NCBI GenBank assembly: GCA_025933895.1
Contig: JAICZB010000171.1
Location: forward strand, 1-5,693
Direction of reading: 5' to 3'
Length of the DNA stretch: 5,693 nucleotides
DNA from: Thermoleophilia bacterium
GTDB taxonomy: Bacteria > Actinomycetota > Thermoleophilia > Gaiellales > Gaiellaceae
In this document: positions 1 to 5,613 of the stretch, in pieces
How the letters are laid out: each line of letters starts with the position of its first letter
Position numbering within the stretch: position 1 is the first letter of the stretch
The notes under the pieces: model-generated
What the model was told of the DNA's origin: nothing
Seen by the model: only the letters and a program-made list of their open reading frames with translations
Database searches by the model: none
Position numbers and translations under genes: made by a program

Positions 1-797
1 GCCTCGGGATCGTCGAGGTCCGGCAGCGCGGACAGCAGCGCTTCCGTGTAGGGGTGCTCCGGACGGCCGAACAGCTCGGACGCGGGTGCCTGCTCGACGA
101 TCTGGCCGGCGTACATGACCGCGACGTCGTCGGCGGACTCCGCCACCACGCCCATGTTGTGGGTGATGAGGAGCATTGCCATCCGGCGCTCGCGGCGCAG
201 GTCGTCGAGCAGATCGAGCACCTGCGCCTGCACGGTCACGTCGAGCGCGGTGGTCGGCTCGTCGGCGATCACGAGACGCGGCTCGCAGGCGATCGCAATC
301 GCGATCCCGACCCGCTGGCGCATGCCCCCGGAGAAGCGATGCGGGTAGTCGTCGAGCCGCTCGTAGGCGCGCGGGATGCCGACCTCGGAGAGCAGCTCTC
401 CAGCCCGCCGGCGCGCAGCGCGCCGGTCGAGACCGAGGTGGCGCTGCAGCACCTCGACGATCTGGGTGCCGATGGTCAGGGTCGGATTGAGAGCGGTCAT
501 CGGATCCTGGAAGACCATCCCGATCTCGCGGCCGCGCACGTCCTCCAGCTCGCGCTCGGACAGCTTCGTCAGGTCGCGGCCGTCGAAGCGGATGGCGCCC
601 GACACGATCCGCGCCGGCGGCGTGGGGAGGAGACGCATGATCGAAAGGGCGGTGACGGACTTCCCGCAGCCCGACTCGCCGACGAGGCCGATCGTGCTGC
701 CTGCTTCGATCGAAAGGCTGACGCCGTCGACGGCGTGGACGACTCCCTCACGGGTGAAGAAGTGCGTCCGCAGGTCCGAGACCTCGAGCAGCGCCAT
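1..797 (-). CDS. oppD: Oligopeptide ABC transporter ATP-binding protein OppD (C-terminus beyond left edge)
   Basis: This is one of the two cytoplasmic ATPases that would power an oligopeptide importer. The visible 265 codons contain the full nucleotide-binding domain: Walker A GESGCGKS at residues 40-47, Q-loop Gln97 in VFQDP, ABC signature SGGMRQR at 156-162, Walker B LVIADEP at 175-181 with catalytic Glu180, D-loop ALD just after, and switch His213 in ITHNM. The start of the peptide-transporter-specific C-terminal extension is visible as HPYTEALLSALP. Family members are about 320-340 residues, so roughly 60-75 are missing beyond the window. The ATG at 797 is chosen because an AAGGAGA ribosome-binding site lies 7 nt upstream and the protein begins with the usual MALLEVSDL strand. 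It follows oppC by 2 nt and is surely co-transcribed. The partner ATPase OppF would be expected next. DppD is an alternative name, since the family alone does not fix the substrate; OppD is preferred because of the OppA-type binding protein. Confidence 0.95.
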   Translation of the reverse strand, partial: MALLEVSDLRTHFFTREGVVHAVDGVSLSIEAGSTIGLVGESGCGKSVTALSIMRLLPTPPARIVSGAIRFDGRDLTKLSERELEDVRGREIGMVFQDPMTALNPTLTIGTQIVEVLQRHLGLDRRAARRRAGELLSEVGIPRAYERLDDYPHRFSGGMRQRVGIAIAIACEPRLVIADEPTTALDVTVQAQVLDLLDDLRRERRMAMLLITHNMGVVAESADDVAVMYAGQIVEQAPASELFGRPEHPYTEALLSALPDLDDPE

Positions 798-799
798 CG

Positions 800-1708
800 T
801 CAGGTCTCCTTCGTGCGTGGGTCGAGGGCGTCGCGGAGCCCGTCCGCGATGAAGTTGGCGCAGAGGACGAGGCTCGCGATGGCGAGGCTCGGGATGATGA
901 TGATGTGCGGGTGGGCGCGGTAGGCGTCGCGCCCGTCCTGGGCCATCGAGCCCCAGGAAGCGTCCGGCGGGTTGATGCCGAGCCCGAGGAAGGAGAGGAA
1001 CGCCTCGCCCAGGATCACGCCCGGGAGCTCGAGGAAGATGGTGATCACGAGCACGCCGAGCGTGTTCGGTAGCAGGTGGCGGCCGAGGATCCCGTACCAG
1101 CGAACGCCGACGGCCTTGGCGGCGCGCACGTAGTCGTTCTCCTTCAGGGTGATGATCTGCCCGCGGACGACGCGGGCCGTGATGAACCAGCTGGCGATCG
1201 AGAGCGCGACCACCATCGTCCAGAAGTTGACCGTGCCGACGATCGCGAGCGCGAGGATGGCGAAGGGCAGGTACGGGAGCCCGTAGAGCGCGTCGAGGAA
1301 GCGCATCAGTGCGTTGTCGAGCTTGCCGCCGACGAAGCCGGAGACCGCTCCGTAGACGACGCCGATCCCGAGGATCGCCAGCGTGGCGCCGAAGCCGATC
1401 CCGATCGAGATCCGGCCGCCGAGTGCCGCACGCGTGAAGAGGTCGCGGCCGAACTGATCGGTGCCGAACGGGTGACTCCAGCTCGGCCCCTGGTAGGCGT
1501 TCACGAAGTCGACGTGATTCGGGTCGTGCGGTGAGACGAGCGGCGCGACGATGCACCAGAGGAGGATCAGCAGGAAGACGGCGCCGGCGGCGACGGCGCC
1601 GCGGTTGCGCAGGTAGCGGCGCCAGGCGTCCTGCCAGAGGCTCGACTGGCGGATCGGCGCGCCGGCGTCGACGCCTGCCATGCGGCCCGCGATCTGGGTG
1701 GCGCTCAC
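800..1708 (-). CDS. oppC: Oligopeptide ABC transporter permease OppC
   Basis: This is the second membrane subunit of the importer, 302 residues, a normal family length. A polar N-terminus is followed by the first membrane helix at about residues 38-58. Next comes the OppC hallmark HPFGTDQFGRDLFTR at 79-93 and a set of further hydrophobic helices. The cytoplasmic EAA loop (DYVRAAKAVGVRWYGIL…LLPN, about 192-215) docks on the ATPases. The family signature LSFLGLGI-x-PP-x-x-SWG is at about 238-253, and the protein ends in LDPRTKET. The GTG at 1708 is preferred as start: it lies in a GTGA overlap with the oppB stop and has a GGGAGG site 7 nt upstream. The frame stays open a further 201 codons upstream, but that is only the oppB coding sequence read out of frame. 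Met10 is a possible but less well-supported alternative start. DppC is the alternative name. Confidence 0.95.
   Translation of the reverse strand: MSATQIAGRMAGVDAGAPIRQSSLWQDAWRRYLRNRGAVAAGAVFLLILLWCIVAPLVSPHDPNHVDFVNAYQGPSWSHPFGTDQFGRDLFTRAALGGRISIGIGFGATLAILGIGVVYGAVSGFVGGKLDNALMRFLDALYGLPYLPFAILALAIVGTVNFWTMVVALSIASWFITARVVRGQIITLKENDYVRAAKAVGVRWYGILGRHLLPNTLGVLVITIFLELPGVILGEAFLSFLGLGINPPDASWGSMAQDGRDAYRAHPHIIIIPSLAIASLVLCANFIADGLRDALDPRTKET
805..811 (-). promoter_or_regulatory. Ribosome-binding site of oppD, inside the end of oppC
   Basis: AAGGAGA on the minus strand ends 7 nt before the oppD ATG. It lies in the codons for Lys-Glu of the OppC C-terminus (…RTKET-stop), so ribosomes finishing oppC pass over the site. 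This supports the chosen oppD start and suggests translational coupling. Confidence 0.8.
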
Positions 1709-2631
1709 GTGCGCGCCTCCCGCGTGCGCGGGTCGAGCACGGTGTAGAGGATGTCGACGACGAGGTTGGCGACGATGACGATGATCGAGAGCAGCACCGT
1801 AAGCCCCATCACGACCGAGTAGTCGCGCGCCGAGACGGCGGTCACGTAGTACCGGCCGATCCCGGGGACGGCGAAGATGTTCTCGACGATGAACGAGCCG
1901 GTGATGATGTAGCCGAGCAGCGGCGCCGCCGCGGTCACCACCGGGATGAGCGAGTTGCGCAGCACGTGCACCGTGACGATGCGCCGCCAGCGGAGCCCTT
2001 TTGCCTTCGCCGTGCGGACGTAGTCCTGCTGCAGCGTCTCGAGCATCGTGCCGCGCACGAGGCGGGCGAAGTACGCCATCGGGACGAGGCCGAGCGTGAA
2101 CGACGGGAGGATCTTGTGCTGCCAGGTCGTCCAGCCGCTCGTCGGCAGCAGGCCCCACTTGACCGAGACGAAGTAGATGAGCAGCGTGGCGACGAGGAAG
2201 TTCGGCAGCGCGAAGCCGACGTTCGAGAAGAACATCGCGCCGTAGTCGACGCGCGAGTTCGGCTTCAGCGCTGCCAGGACGCCCGCCGGAACGCCGAGGA
2301 GCACCGCCCAACCGAACGCGAGCAGCCCCAGCTCGATCGAGCGTGGGAACTGCTCCGCGACCACGTCGTTGACGGTGCGGTCTCGCAGTACGAGCGAGGG
2401 GCCGAGGTCGCCCGTACCGACTCCCTTGACGTAGTTCCCGTACTGCACGTACCAGGGCCTGTCGAGGCTGAACTTGCGCTCGAGGTTCATCTGCACGGCG
2501 GCCGGGACGGCACGCTCGCTCTTCCGGAACGGGTTGCCCTCGATCTGCTTCATGAGCATGAAGGTCATGAAGATCACGAGCAGGACGACCGGGACGGTCC
2601 AGATCAGGCGGCGGATGATGTAGGCGGCCAT
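1705..2631 (-). CDS. oppB: Oligopeptide ABC transporter permease OppB
   Basis: This is the first membrane subunit of the peptide importer, 308 residues, the usual size. The N-terminus MAAYIIRRLIW runs into the first membrane helix (about 9-28). A periplasmic/extracellular segment follows, containing FSLDRPWYVQYGNYV (54-68), characteristic of OppB/DppB. Further helices lie at about 99-122, 134-157, 178-192, 232-255 and 275-300. The EAA loop DYVRTAKAKGL…VLRNSLIP (about 203-230) contacts the ATPase. The conserved stretch ENIFAVPGIGRY follows, and the chain ends LDPRTREART, closely resembling the end of OppC. The ATG at 2631 fits the family N-terminus, although its GAGGAG sequence sits unusually close (2 nt from the ATG at its near edge). 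The gene overlaps oppC by 4 nt and is separated from oppA by an 82-bp gap with a hairpin. A DppB-type role is the alternative reading. Confidence 0.95.
   Translation of the reverse strand: MAAYIIRRLIWTVPVVLLVIFMTFMLMKQIEGNPFRKSERAVPAAVQMNLERKFSLDRPWYVQYGNYVKGVGTGDLGPSLVLRDRTVNDVVAEQFPRSIELGLLAFGWAVLLGVPAGVLAALKPNSRVDYGAMFFSNVGFALPNFLVATLLIYFVSVKWGLLPTSGWTTWQHKILPSFTLGLVPMAYFARLVRGTMLETLQQDYVRTAKAKGLRWRRIVTVHVLRNSLIPVVTAAAPLLGYIITGSFIVENIFAVPGIGRYYVTAVSARDYSVVMGLTVLLSIIVIVANLVVDILYTVLDPRTREART
1716..1721 (-). promoter_or_regulatory. Ribosome-binding site of oppC, inside the end of oppB
   Basis: GGGAGG on the minus strand lies 7 nt before the GTG at 1708, within the Arg-Glu-Ala codons of the OppB tail (…DPRTREART-stop). 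It decides the GTG start of oppC over the in-frame ATG nine codons further in. Confidence 0.75.
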
Positions 2632-2633
2632 GG

Positions 2634-2639
2634 CTCCTC
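2634..2639 (-). promoter_or_regulatory. Ribosome-binding site of oppB, closely spaced
   Basis: GAGGAG on the minus strand ends 2 nt before the ATG at 2631. If only the GAGG part pairs, the spacing is 4 nt. This is shorter than the 7-8 nt seen before oppA, oppC and oppD, which may lower oppB translation. No better in-frame start is apparent. Confidence 0.55.
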
Positions 2640-2655
2640 TTCGCGGTGGACCGGT

Positions 2656-2698
2656 GGCCGCCGGGGCGGGCTCAAAGGGGGGTGCCCGCCCGGCAGCC
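2656..2698 (-). other. Intercistronic oppA-oppB mRNA hairpin
   Basis: Perfect 8-bp G+C arms (2664-2671 against 2684-2691) enclose a 12-nt loop. With one bulged base (2663) the stem continues: three more pairs, then a G·U pair in the minus-strand RNA, then three further pairs out to 2656 and 2698. It fills about half of the gap between the oppA stop and oppB. No run of U follows in the transcript, so it is unlikely to be a classic intrinsic terminator. Known parallels in binding-protein/permease operons suggest it stabilises the 3' end of oppA mRNA or partly attenuates read-through, giving more binding protein than permease. That role is inferred. Confidence 0.6.
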
Positions 2699-2713
2699 GT
2701 GTCTCGACCTCGC

Positions 2714-4354
2714 TCAGGCCTCCTCGATGACGACCTTCGAGAGGTCGAACTGGTCGAGCGGGTTGATCTGGAAGGTGTCCTGGACGGACTCCCGCTCGAG
2801 GTTCGTGTACGTGTACCAGTAGATCGGGGCGATCGGCAGCTGCCCCCGCGGGCCGGTCAGCATCGCCTCGGCCTGCCGGTAGATCTCGTACCGCTGCTCG
2901 TCGTTCGGCGTGTTGCGAGCCTGCTCGATCAGCCGGTCGTAGGCCGGGTCGGCGAAGCGGCTGTTGTTGTTGCCCGACTTGCTCGTCCAGAGCTCGAGGA
3001 AGTTCATCGGGTCGCCGTAGTCGGCGATCCAGCCGAGCCGATAGACGTAGACGGCGTCATTCGGCGGCGGGCCGAGGAACTCGAGGTACTGGGCGAACTC
3101 CTGCGCCTTGATCGTGGTGTCGATGCCGAGCTCCTTCCACATCGCCTGCACCGCGACCGCGATCTCCTTGTGGCCGGGCGCGTCGTTGTAGAAGAGGGTG
3201 ATCTTCTGCTTCGGGTCGTCGGCCTTCGCCATGAACTCCTTGGCCCTGTCCAGGTCGGCCCGAGGCGGCAGGAAGTGCTGCTCGATCGTCTCGAAGCCCG
3301 GCATCCCCTTCGGCACCATCCCGCTGGCGGGGATCTGGTCGGCCTGGGCGACGTTGTCGATGATCGACTGCCGGTCGATCGCGAACGCCATCGCGCGCCG
3401 CTGGTCGACATCCGGGATGTTCTTCAGGTTGAAGCCGTAGTAGTAGGTGCCTAGCGCCGGGTACTTCTCGTACTCGGGCAGCTCCTTCAGCCGCGGCATG
3501 TCCGCAGGCGGTAGGCCGCCGCCGTCGAGCGCGTCGACCTCGCCGGCCTCGAACGCCTGCACGCGCGTGGTGCCGTCGACGATGATCCGGCCCTCCACCC
3601 GGTCGAGAGCGACCTTGTCGGCGCTGCGCCAGTCGGCGTTCTTCACGAGCGTGATCGATGCGTCGTGCTTCCAGCCGGCCAGCTTGAAGGGACCGTTGGT
3701 GACGATGTTCTGCGGCTCCGTCCACTTCGCTCCGTAGCGCTCGACCGTCGGCTCGTGCACGGCCAGGAACGAGTGGTGAGCGGCCTGCTGGACGAACCAC
3801 GGCTGCGCCGAGGTCAGCGTCACCTGCAGCGTGCGGTCGTCGAGCGCCTTCACGCCGACCTTGTCCCGCAGCGCCGCAGCGTGTGCCGGCTTCGCGTTGT
3901 TGTAGGCCTCTGCGCCGACGATCCCGTACAGCTGGTACGCATAGTCGGCGGCGAGCTTCGGGTCGAGCGTCCGCTTCCACGAGTACTCGAAGTCGTGCGC
4001 CGTCACCGGATCGCCGTTCGTCCAGCGGCCGTCGTCACGGAGATGGAAGGTCACGACCTTGCCGTCGACGTCCCAGCTCTCCGCCAGCGCGGGCACCGGC
4101 TGCAGGTCAGGGCCGAGCCGCACGAGCGGATCCATCATGTTCAGCAGCACGTTCGAGGACGTCGTGTCCGTCGCGAGCCCCGGATCGAGCGAGGGCGGCT
4201 CGGCGCCCCACGCCATCTTCAACACCTGGCTCGCGGCCTTCTGCCCGCCGCTGCCGGCCTTCTCTTTCTCGCCGCCGCCGCCGCAACCGGCGGCGACTGT
4301 CGCCGCCGCGACCACGGCGGCGGCTGCGAGAAGCACTGGAATCCGCAGTCGCAT
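2714..4354 (-). CDS. oppA: Oligopeptide-binding lipoprotein OppA (SBP family 5)
   Basis: This extracytoplasmic receptor would capture peptides and deliver them to OppBC. It is 546 residues, typical for the family. The signal peptide has basic residues (Arg2, Arg4), a long Ala/Val core, and a lipobox-like VAAGC ending at Cys24, the expected lipidation site. A flexible Gly/Lys/Glu linker follows. The mature part shows family-5 landmarks: WGAEPPSLDP (49-58), WTNGDPVTAHDFEYSWKR (111-128), NGPFKL (220-225), FAIDRQSI, and late in the chain GWIADYGDPMNFLELW followed by the N-rich GNNNSRF and PAYDRLI. These resemble classical OppA more than nickel- or dipeptide-specific binders, though substrate range cannot be read from sequence. 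The ATG at 4354 is chosen because it gives a proper signal peptide and has AAAGGAG 8 nt upstream; the frame is open further upstream without such support. It is the first gene of the opp operon. Confidence 0.95.
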   Translation of the reverse strand: MRLRIPVLLAAAAVVAAATVAAGCGGGGEKEKAGSGGQKAASQVLKMAWGAEPPSLDPGLATDTTSSNVLLNMMDPLVRLGPDLQPVPALAESWDVDGKVVTFHLRDDGRWTNGDPVTAHDFEYSWKRTLDPKLAADYAYQLYGIVGAEAYNNAKPAHAAALRDKVGVKALDDRTLQVTLTSAQPWFVQQAAHHSFLAVHEPTVERYGAKWTEPQNIVTNGPFKLAGWKHDASITLVKNADWRSADKVALDRVEGRIIVDGTTRVQAFEAGEVDALDGGGLPPADMPRLKELPEYEKYPALGTYYYGFNLKNIPDVDQRRAMAFAIDRQSIIDNVAQADQIPASGMVPKGMPGFETIEQHFLPPRADLDRAKEFMAKADDPKQKITLFYNDAPGHKEIAVAVQAMWKELGIDTTIKAQEFAQYLEFLGPPPNDAVYVYRLGWIADYGDPMNFLELWTSKSGNNNSRFADPAYDRLIEQARNTPNDEQRYEIYRQAEAMLTGPRGQLPIAPIYWYTYTNLERESVQDTFQINPLDQFDLSKVVIEEA

Positions 4355-4362
4355 GGTCGTAG

Positions 4363-4369
4363 CTCCTTT
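4363..4369 (-). promoter_or_regulatory. Ribosome-binding site of oppA
   Basis: AAAGGAG on the minus strand lies 8 nt before the ATG at 4354, a near-ideal site. It fixes the start at the signal peptide although the frame stays open upstream to 4798. Confidence 0.8.
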
Positions 4370-4557
4370 CGAAGAGCCTGGAATCGGCATTGCTGGCATG
4401 GTCGCGACGCGACTCGAGCCGGTCCATGGGGGAGGGGCGCCATTTCCGCGTCCGCCGGCATCCATTTCGAGGCGCGTCGACGGCTCGACGTAGATGGGGT
4501 CGCGAGCCCATTGGCGTTCGGCTCGCTGCTCGGCACTCTCCTGTACGAGCAGACAAG

Positions 4558-4563
4558 AAGGAG
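4558..4563 (+). promoter_or_regulatory. Ribosome-binding site of the response-regulator gene
   Basis: AAGGAG lies 5 nt before the ATG at 4569. It selects this start over the in-frame ATG at 4494, which would add 25 Arg/Ser/Cys-rich residues unrelated to a receiver domain. Confidence 0.8.
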
Positions 4564-4568
4564 ACCCG

Positions 4569-5138
4569 ATGGAAGCACAGGCAGCTCTGACGATCGACGA
4601 GCGCGAACCGGCAATCCGGCTCCTGGTCGCGGATGACGACCCTCCGGCACGCTCGCTGCTCGCCTCGTCCGCGCGCGAAGCCGTCGGCGAGATCGTCGTC
4701 CTCGAAGCCGAAGACGGCGCCGAGGCGGTCCAGCTGGGGTTGCAGCAACGCCCGGAGATCGCGCTTCTCGACATCAACATGCCTCGCCTGGGCGGCATCG
4801 AGGCGGCGGTGACGCTGCGAGAGCTGCAGCCGCGAATGCGCCTTGCCCTTCAGACCGGAGACCCGCTCACCCACCGGGAGCGCGCCCGGGAAGAGCTCCT
4901 ACCGCTCTTCGGCAAGCTGGAGCTCGATCGCACGCTCGCCTGGCTCAAGGCCCAGGTGGAGTGGTTCAGCGAGACGCCGTGGGAGCCGAGGGTGCGGCAC
5001 AAGCGCAGCCTCATGTGTGCTGCGTGCGGCTACGGCATCTTGCGCCCGACGCCGCCGGGCCGGTGCCCGATGTGCCAGGCCGAGAACGCCTGGGTCGAGG
5101 CGCCGTCCCTGTCCCCGGCCCGGTTGTTGAGCGTCTAG
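4569..5138 (+). CDS. Response regulator with receiver domain and C-terminal rubredoxin-like zinc ribbon
   Basis: The product is 189 residues and probably cytoplasmic. Residues 16-130 form a CheY-like receiver: acidic pocket Asp22-Asp23(-Asp24) in LLVADDDPPAR, phosphoacceptor Asp68 in LLDINMP followed by LGGIEA, switch Thr96 in ALQTGD, and conserved Lys116. The usual Pro after that Lys is replaced (KLELD). After a short linker (about 131-147) comes a compact Cys4 module, CAACGYG…CPMC, with Cys150, 153, 166 and 169 and a following Trp175. Its spacing resembles rubredoxin or zinc-ribbon knuckles that bind Fe or Zn. No helix-turn-helix, GGDEF, HisKA or other standard output domain is present, so it probably signals by protein contact; direct DNA binding by the ribbon is possible. 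No histidine kinase gene lies in the window. It is transcribed divergently from oppA and ends tail-to-tail with the epimerase-like gene, overlapping by 4 bp. The receiver assignment is firm; the metal site and role are inferred. Confidence 0.9.
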   Translation: MEAQAALTIDEREPAIRLLVADDDPPARSLLASSAREAVGEIVVLEAEDGAEAVQLGLQQRPEIALLDINMPRLGGIEAAVTLRELQPRMRLALQTGDPLTHRERAREELLPLFGKLELDRTLAWLKAQVEWFSETPWEPRVRHKRSLMCAACGYGILRPTPPGRCPMCQAENAWVEAPSLSPARLLSV

Positions 5139-5545
5139 CTGACGACGTAGGTACCGGCCGGTGCGTCGGTGAGCAGTCGGGCAGCCTCGGCGCCCACCCT
5201 TTCGATGTGTACCGCGGGCGGGCGCGGCGGGGTGTCGTGGAACGTGCCCGGTCCCCACAGGCGGCCGAAGCGAAGGATCAAGGCGTCGCCCGGAAAGGCT
5301 CGGGTGGACTGCTCGAGTTGTTCGGCGGCTTCGGCGGCGTCTTCCTCGAGCAGGAAGGCGATGCTCTCCACGGCGAGCCGTTTCGCGCGGTCGAAGACGT
5401 CGCAAACCACGGCTTCTACTCCCAGCTCGTGCAACAGCGGCGCCTTCTCCGGCGAGCGGGTCAGACCGACGATGTCGTGCGTACGGAGGTGCGGCAGCGT
5501 GGCGCGGCCGAGCACGCCTGTTGCGCCCGCGAAGAGGATGCGCAC
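5135..5545 (-). CDS. Shortened NAD(P)-dependent epimerase/dehydratase-like protein (possible decayed gene)
   Basis: The N-terminus reads as an extended-SDR/NmrA-type Rossmann fold: the first strand RILFAGATGVLGR carries the GxxGxxG dinucleotide motif at residues 7-13, and GLTRSPEKAPLL (27-38) and EAVVCDVFDR (44-53) match the next strands. The chain then jumps to KRLAVESIAF (55-64), normally found some 50-60 residues later. LILRFGRLWGPGT (89-101) comes next, then a short VHIERVGAEAARLL segment before the stop. The product is only 136 residues against about 290-320 for relatives. The segment carrying the mid-domain helix, the YxxxK catalytic Tyr/Lys and the C-terminal substrate domain are not recognisable. 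The frame is intact, so this is either a condensed functional protein or an in-frame-deleted remnant. The start is GTG at 5545; no Shine-Dalgarno sequence precedes it, and leaderless translation is possible. The substrate is unknown and normal catalysis is unlikely. Confidence 0.7.
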   Translation of the reverse strand: MRILFAGATGVLGRATLPHLRTHDIVGLTRSPEKAPLLHELGVEAVVCDVFDRAKRLAVESIAFLLEEDAAEAAEQLEQSTRAFPGDALILRFGRLWGPGTFHDTPPRPPAVHIERVGAEAARLLTDAPAGTYVVS

Positions 5546-5551
5546 AGCACG

Positions 5552-5557
5552 GTCATA
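5552..5557 (-). promoter_or_regulatory. Possible -10 element for a leaderless epimerase-like transcript
   Basis: TATGAC on the minus strand matches four of six bases of TATAAT and ends 6 nt before the GTG at 5545. That places transcription start at or next to the start codon, as in leaderless actinobacterial mRNAs, and would explain the missing ribosome-binding site. The final conserved T is absent and no -35 element is visible, so this is weak. Confidence 0.2.
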
Positions 5558-5594
5558 GCGGATGAGTGGGCGCCGGGCGTTTAGCTCGCGGCCG

Positions 5595-5600
5595 GAAGGA
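5595..5600 (+). promoter_or_regulatory. Possible ribosome-binding site of the right-edge gene
   Basis: GAAGGA lies in an A-rich patch upstream of the ATG at 5614. The 13-nt spacing is longer than usual, so it is a weak but plausible site; no closer purine-rich motif or alternative start was seen. Confidence 0.35.
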
Positions 5601-5613
5601 AAAACGGACTACG

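Larger units (their letters stand above)
4355..4568. promoter_or_regulatory. Divergent intergenic region between oppA and the response-regulator gene
   Basis: These 214 bp must hold the promoters for oppA (minus strand) and the response-regulator gene (plus strand), because the two genes start away from each other. No convincing -35/-10 pair was found on either strand. The clearest structure is a 16-bp dyad at 4475-4490 (CGTCGA, 4-bp spacer, TCGACG). It lies about 120 bp before the oppA start and about 80 bp before the regulator gene, and could be an operator. In such G+C-rich DNA a repeat this short may be chance. No gene or RNA was recognised here. Confidence 0.5.

Noticed and set aside
893..904. 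Four tandem GAT triplets
   Set aside because: They encode four Ile in a membrane segment of OppC (IIII); a trivial codon run rather than a functional repeat.
54..923. 289-codon open frame on the plus strand
   Set aside because: It lies antisense to oppD, which has every ABC ATPase motif in order. The composition is typical of a shadow frame.
1709..2311. 201-codon N-terminal extension of oppC
   Set aside because: It is oppB read in another frame. The GTG at 1708 has a ribosome-binding site and gives a normal-length OppC.
1531..2730. 399-codon open frame on the plus strand
   Set aside because: It runs antisense through oppB and the oppB-oppC junction. It is Arg/Asp/His/Glu-rich with no recognisable domain, as expected from the opposite strand of G+C-biased coding DNA.
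4262..4330. Dense GCC/GGC repeats
   Set aside because: They encode the Ala-rich signal peptide core and the Gly run after the lipobox of OppA, which explains the pattern.
4440..4468. CCATTTC direct repeat, copies 22 bp apart (4440-4446 and 4462-4468)
   Set aside because: The spacing of about two helical turns is suggestive of an operator, but a 7-base repeat is expected about once by chance in a 214-bp region.
4511..4539. TTGGCG and CACTCT spaced 17 bp as a promoter for the regulator gene
   Set aside because: The -35 is acceptable, but the -10 matches only two of six consensus bases; too weak to annotate.
3665..4636. 323-codon open frame on the plus strand
   Set aside because: It covers oppA antisense, the intergenic region and the regulator start out of frame, with no domain or ribosome-binding site.
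4355..4798. Upstream extension of oppA in the same open frame
   Set aside because: The extension would bury the lipoprotein signal peptide inside the chain and overlap the regulator gene; the ATG at 4354 has an ideal AAAGGAG.
5153..5162. 10-bp palindrome ACCGGCCGGT
   Set aside because: It has no loop for a terminator, has no T-run, and lies in the final codons of the epimerase-like gene; probably chance in G+C-rich DNA.
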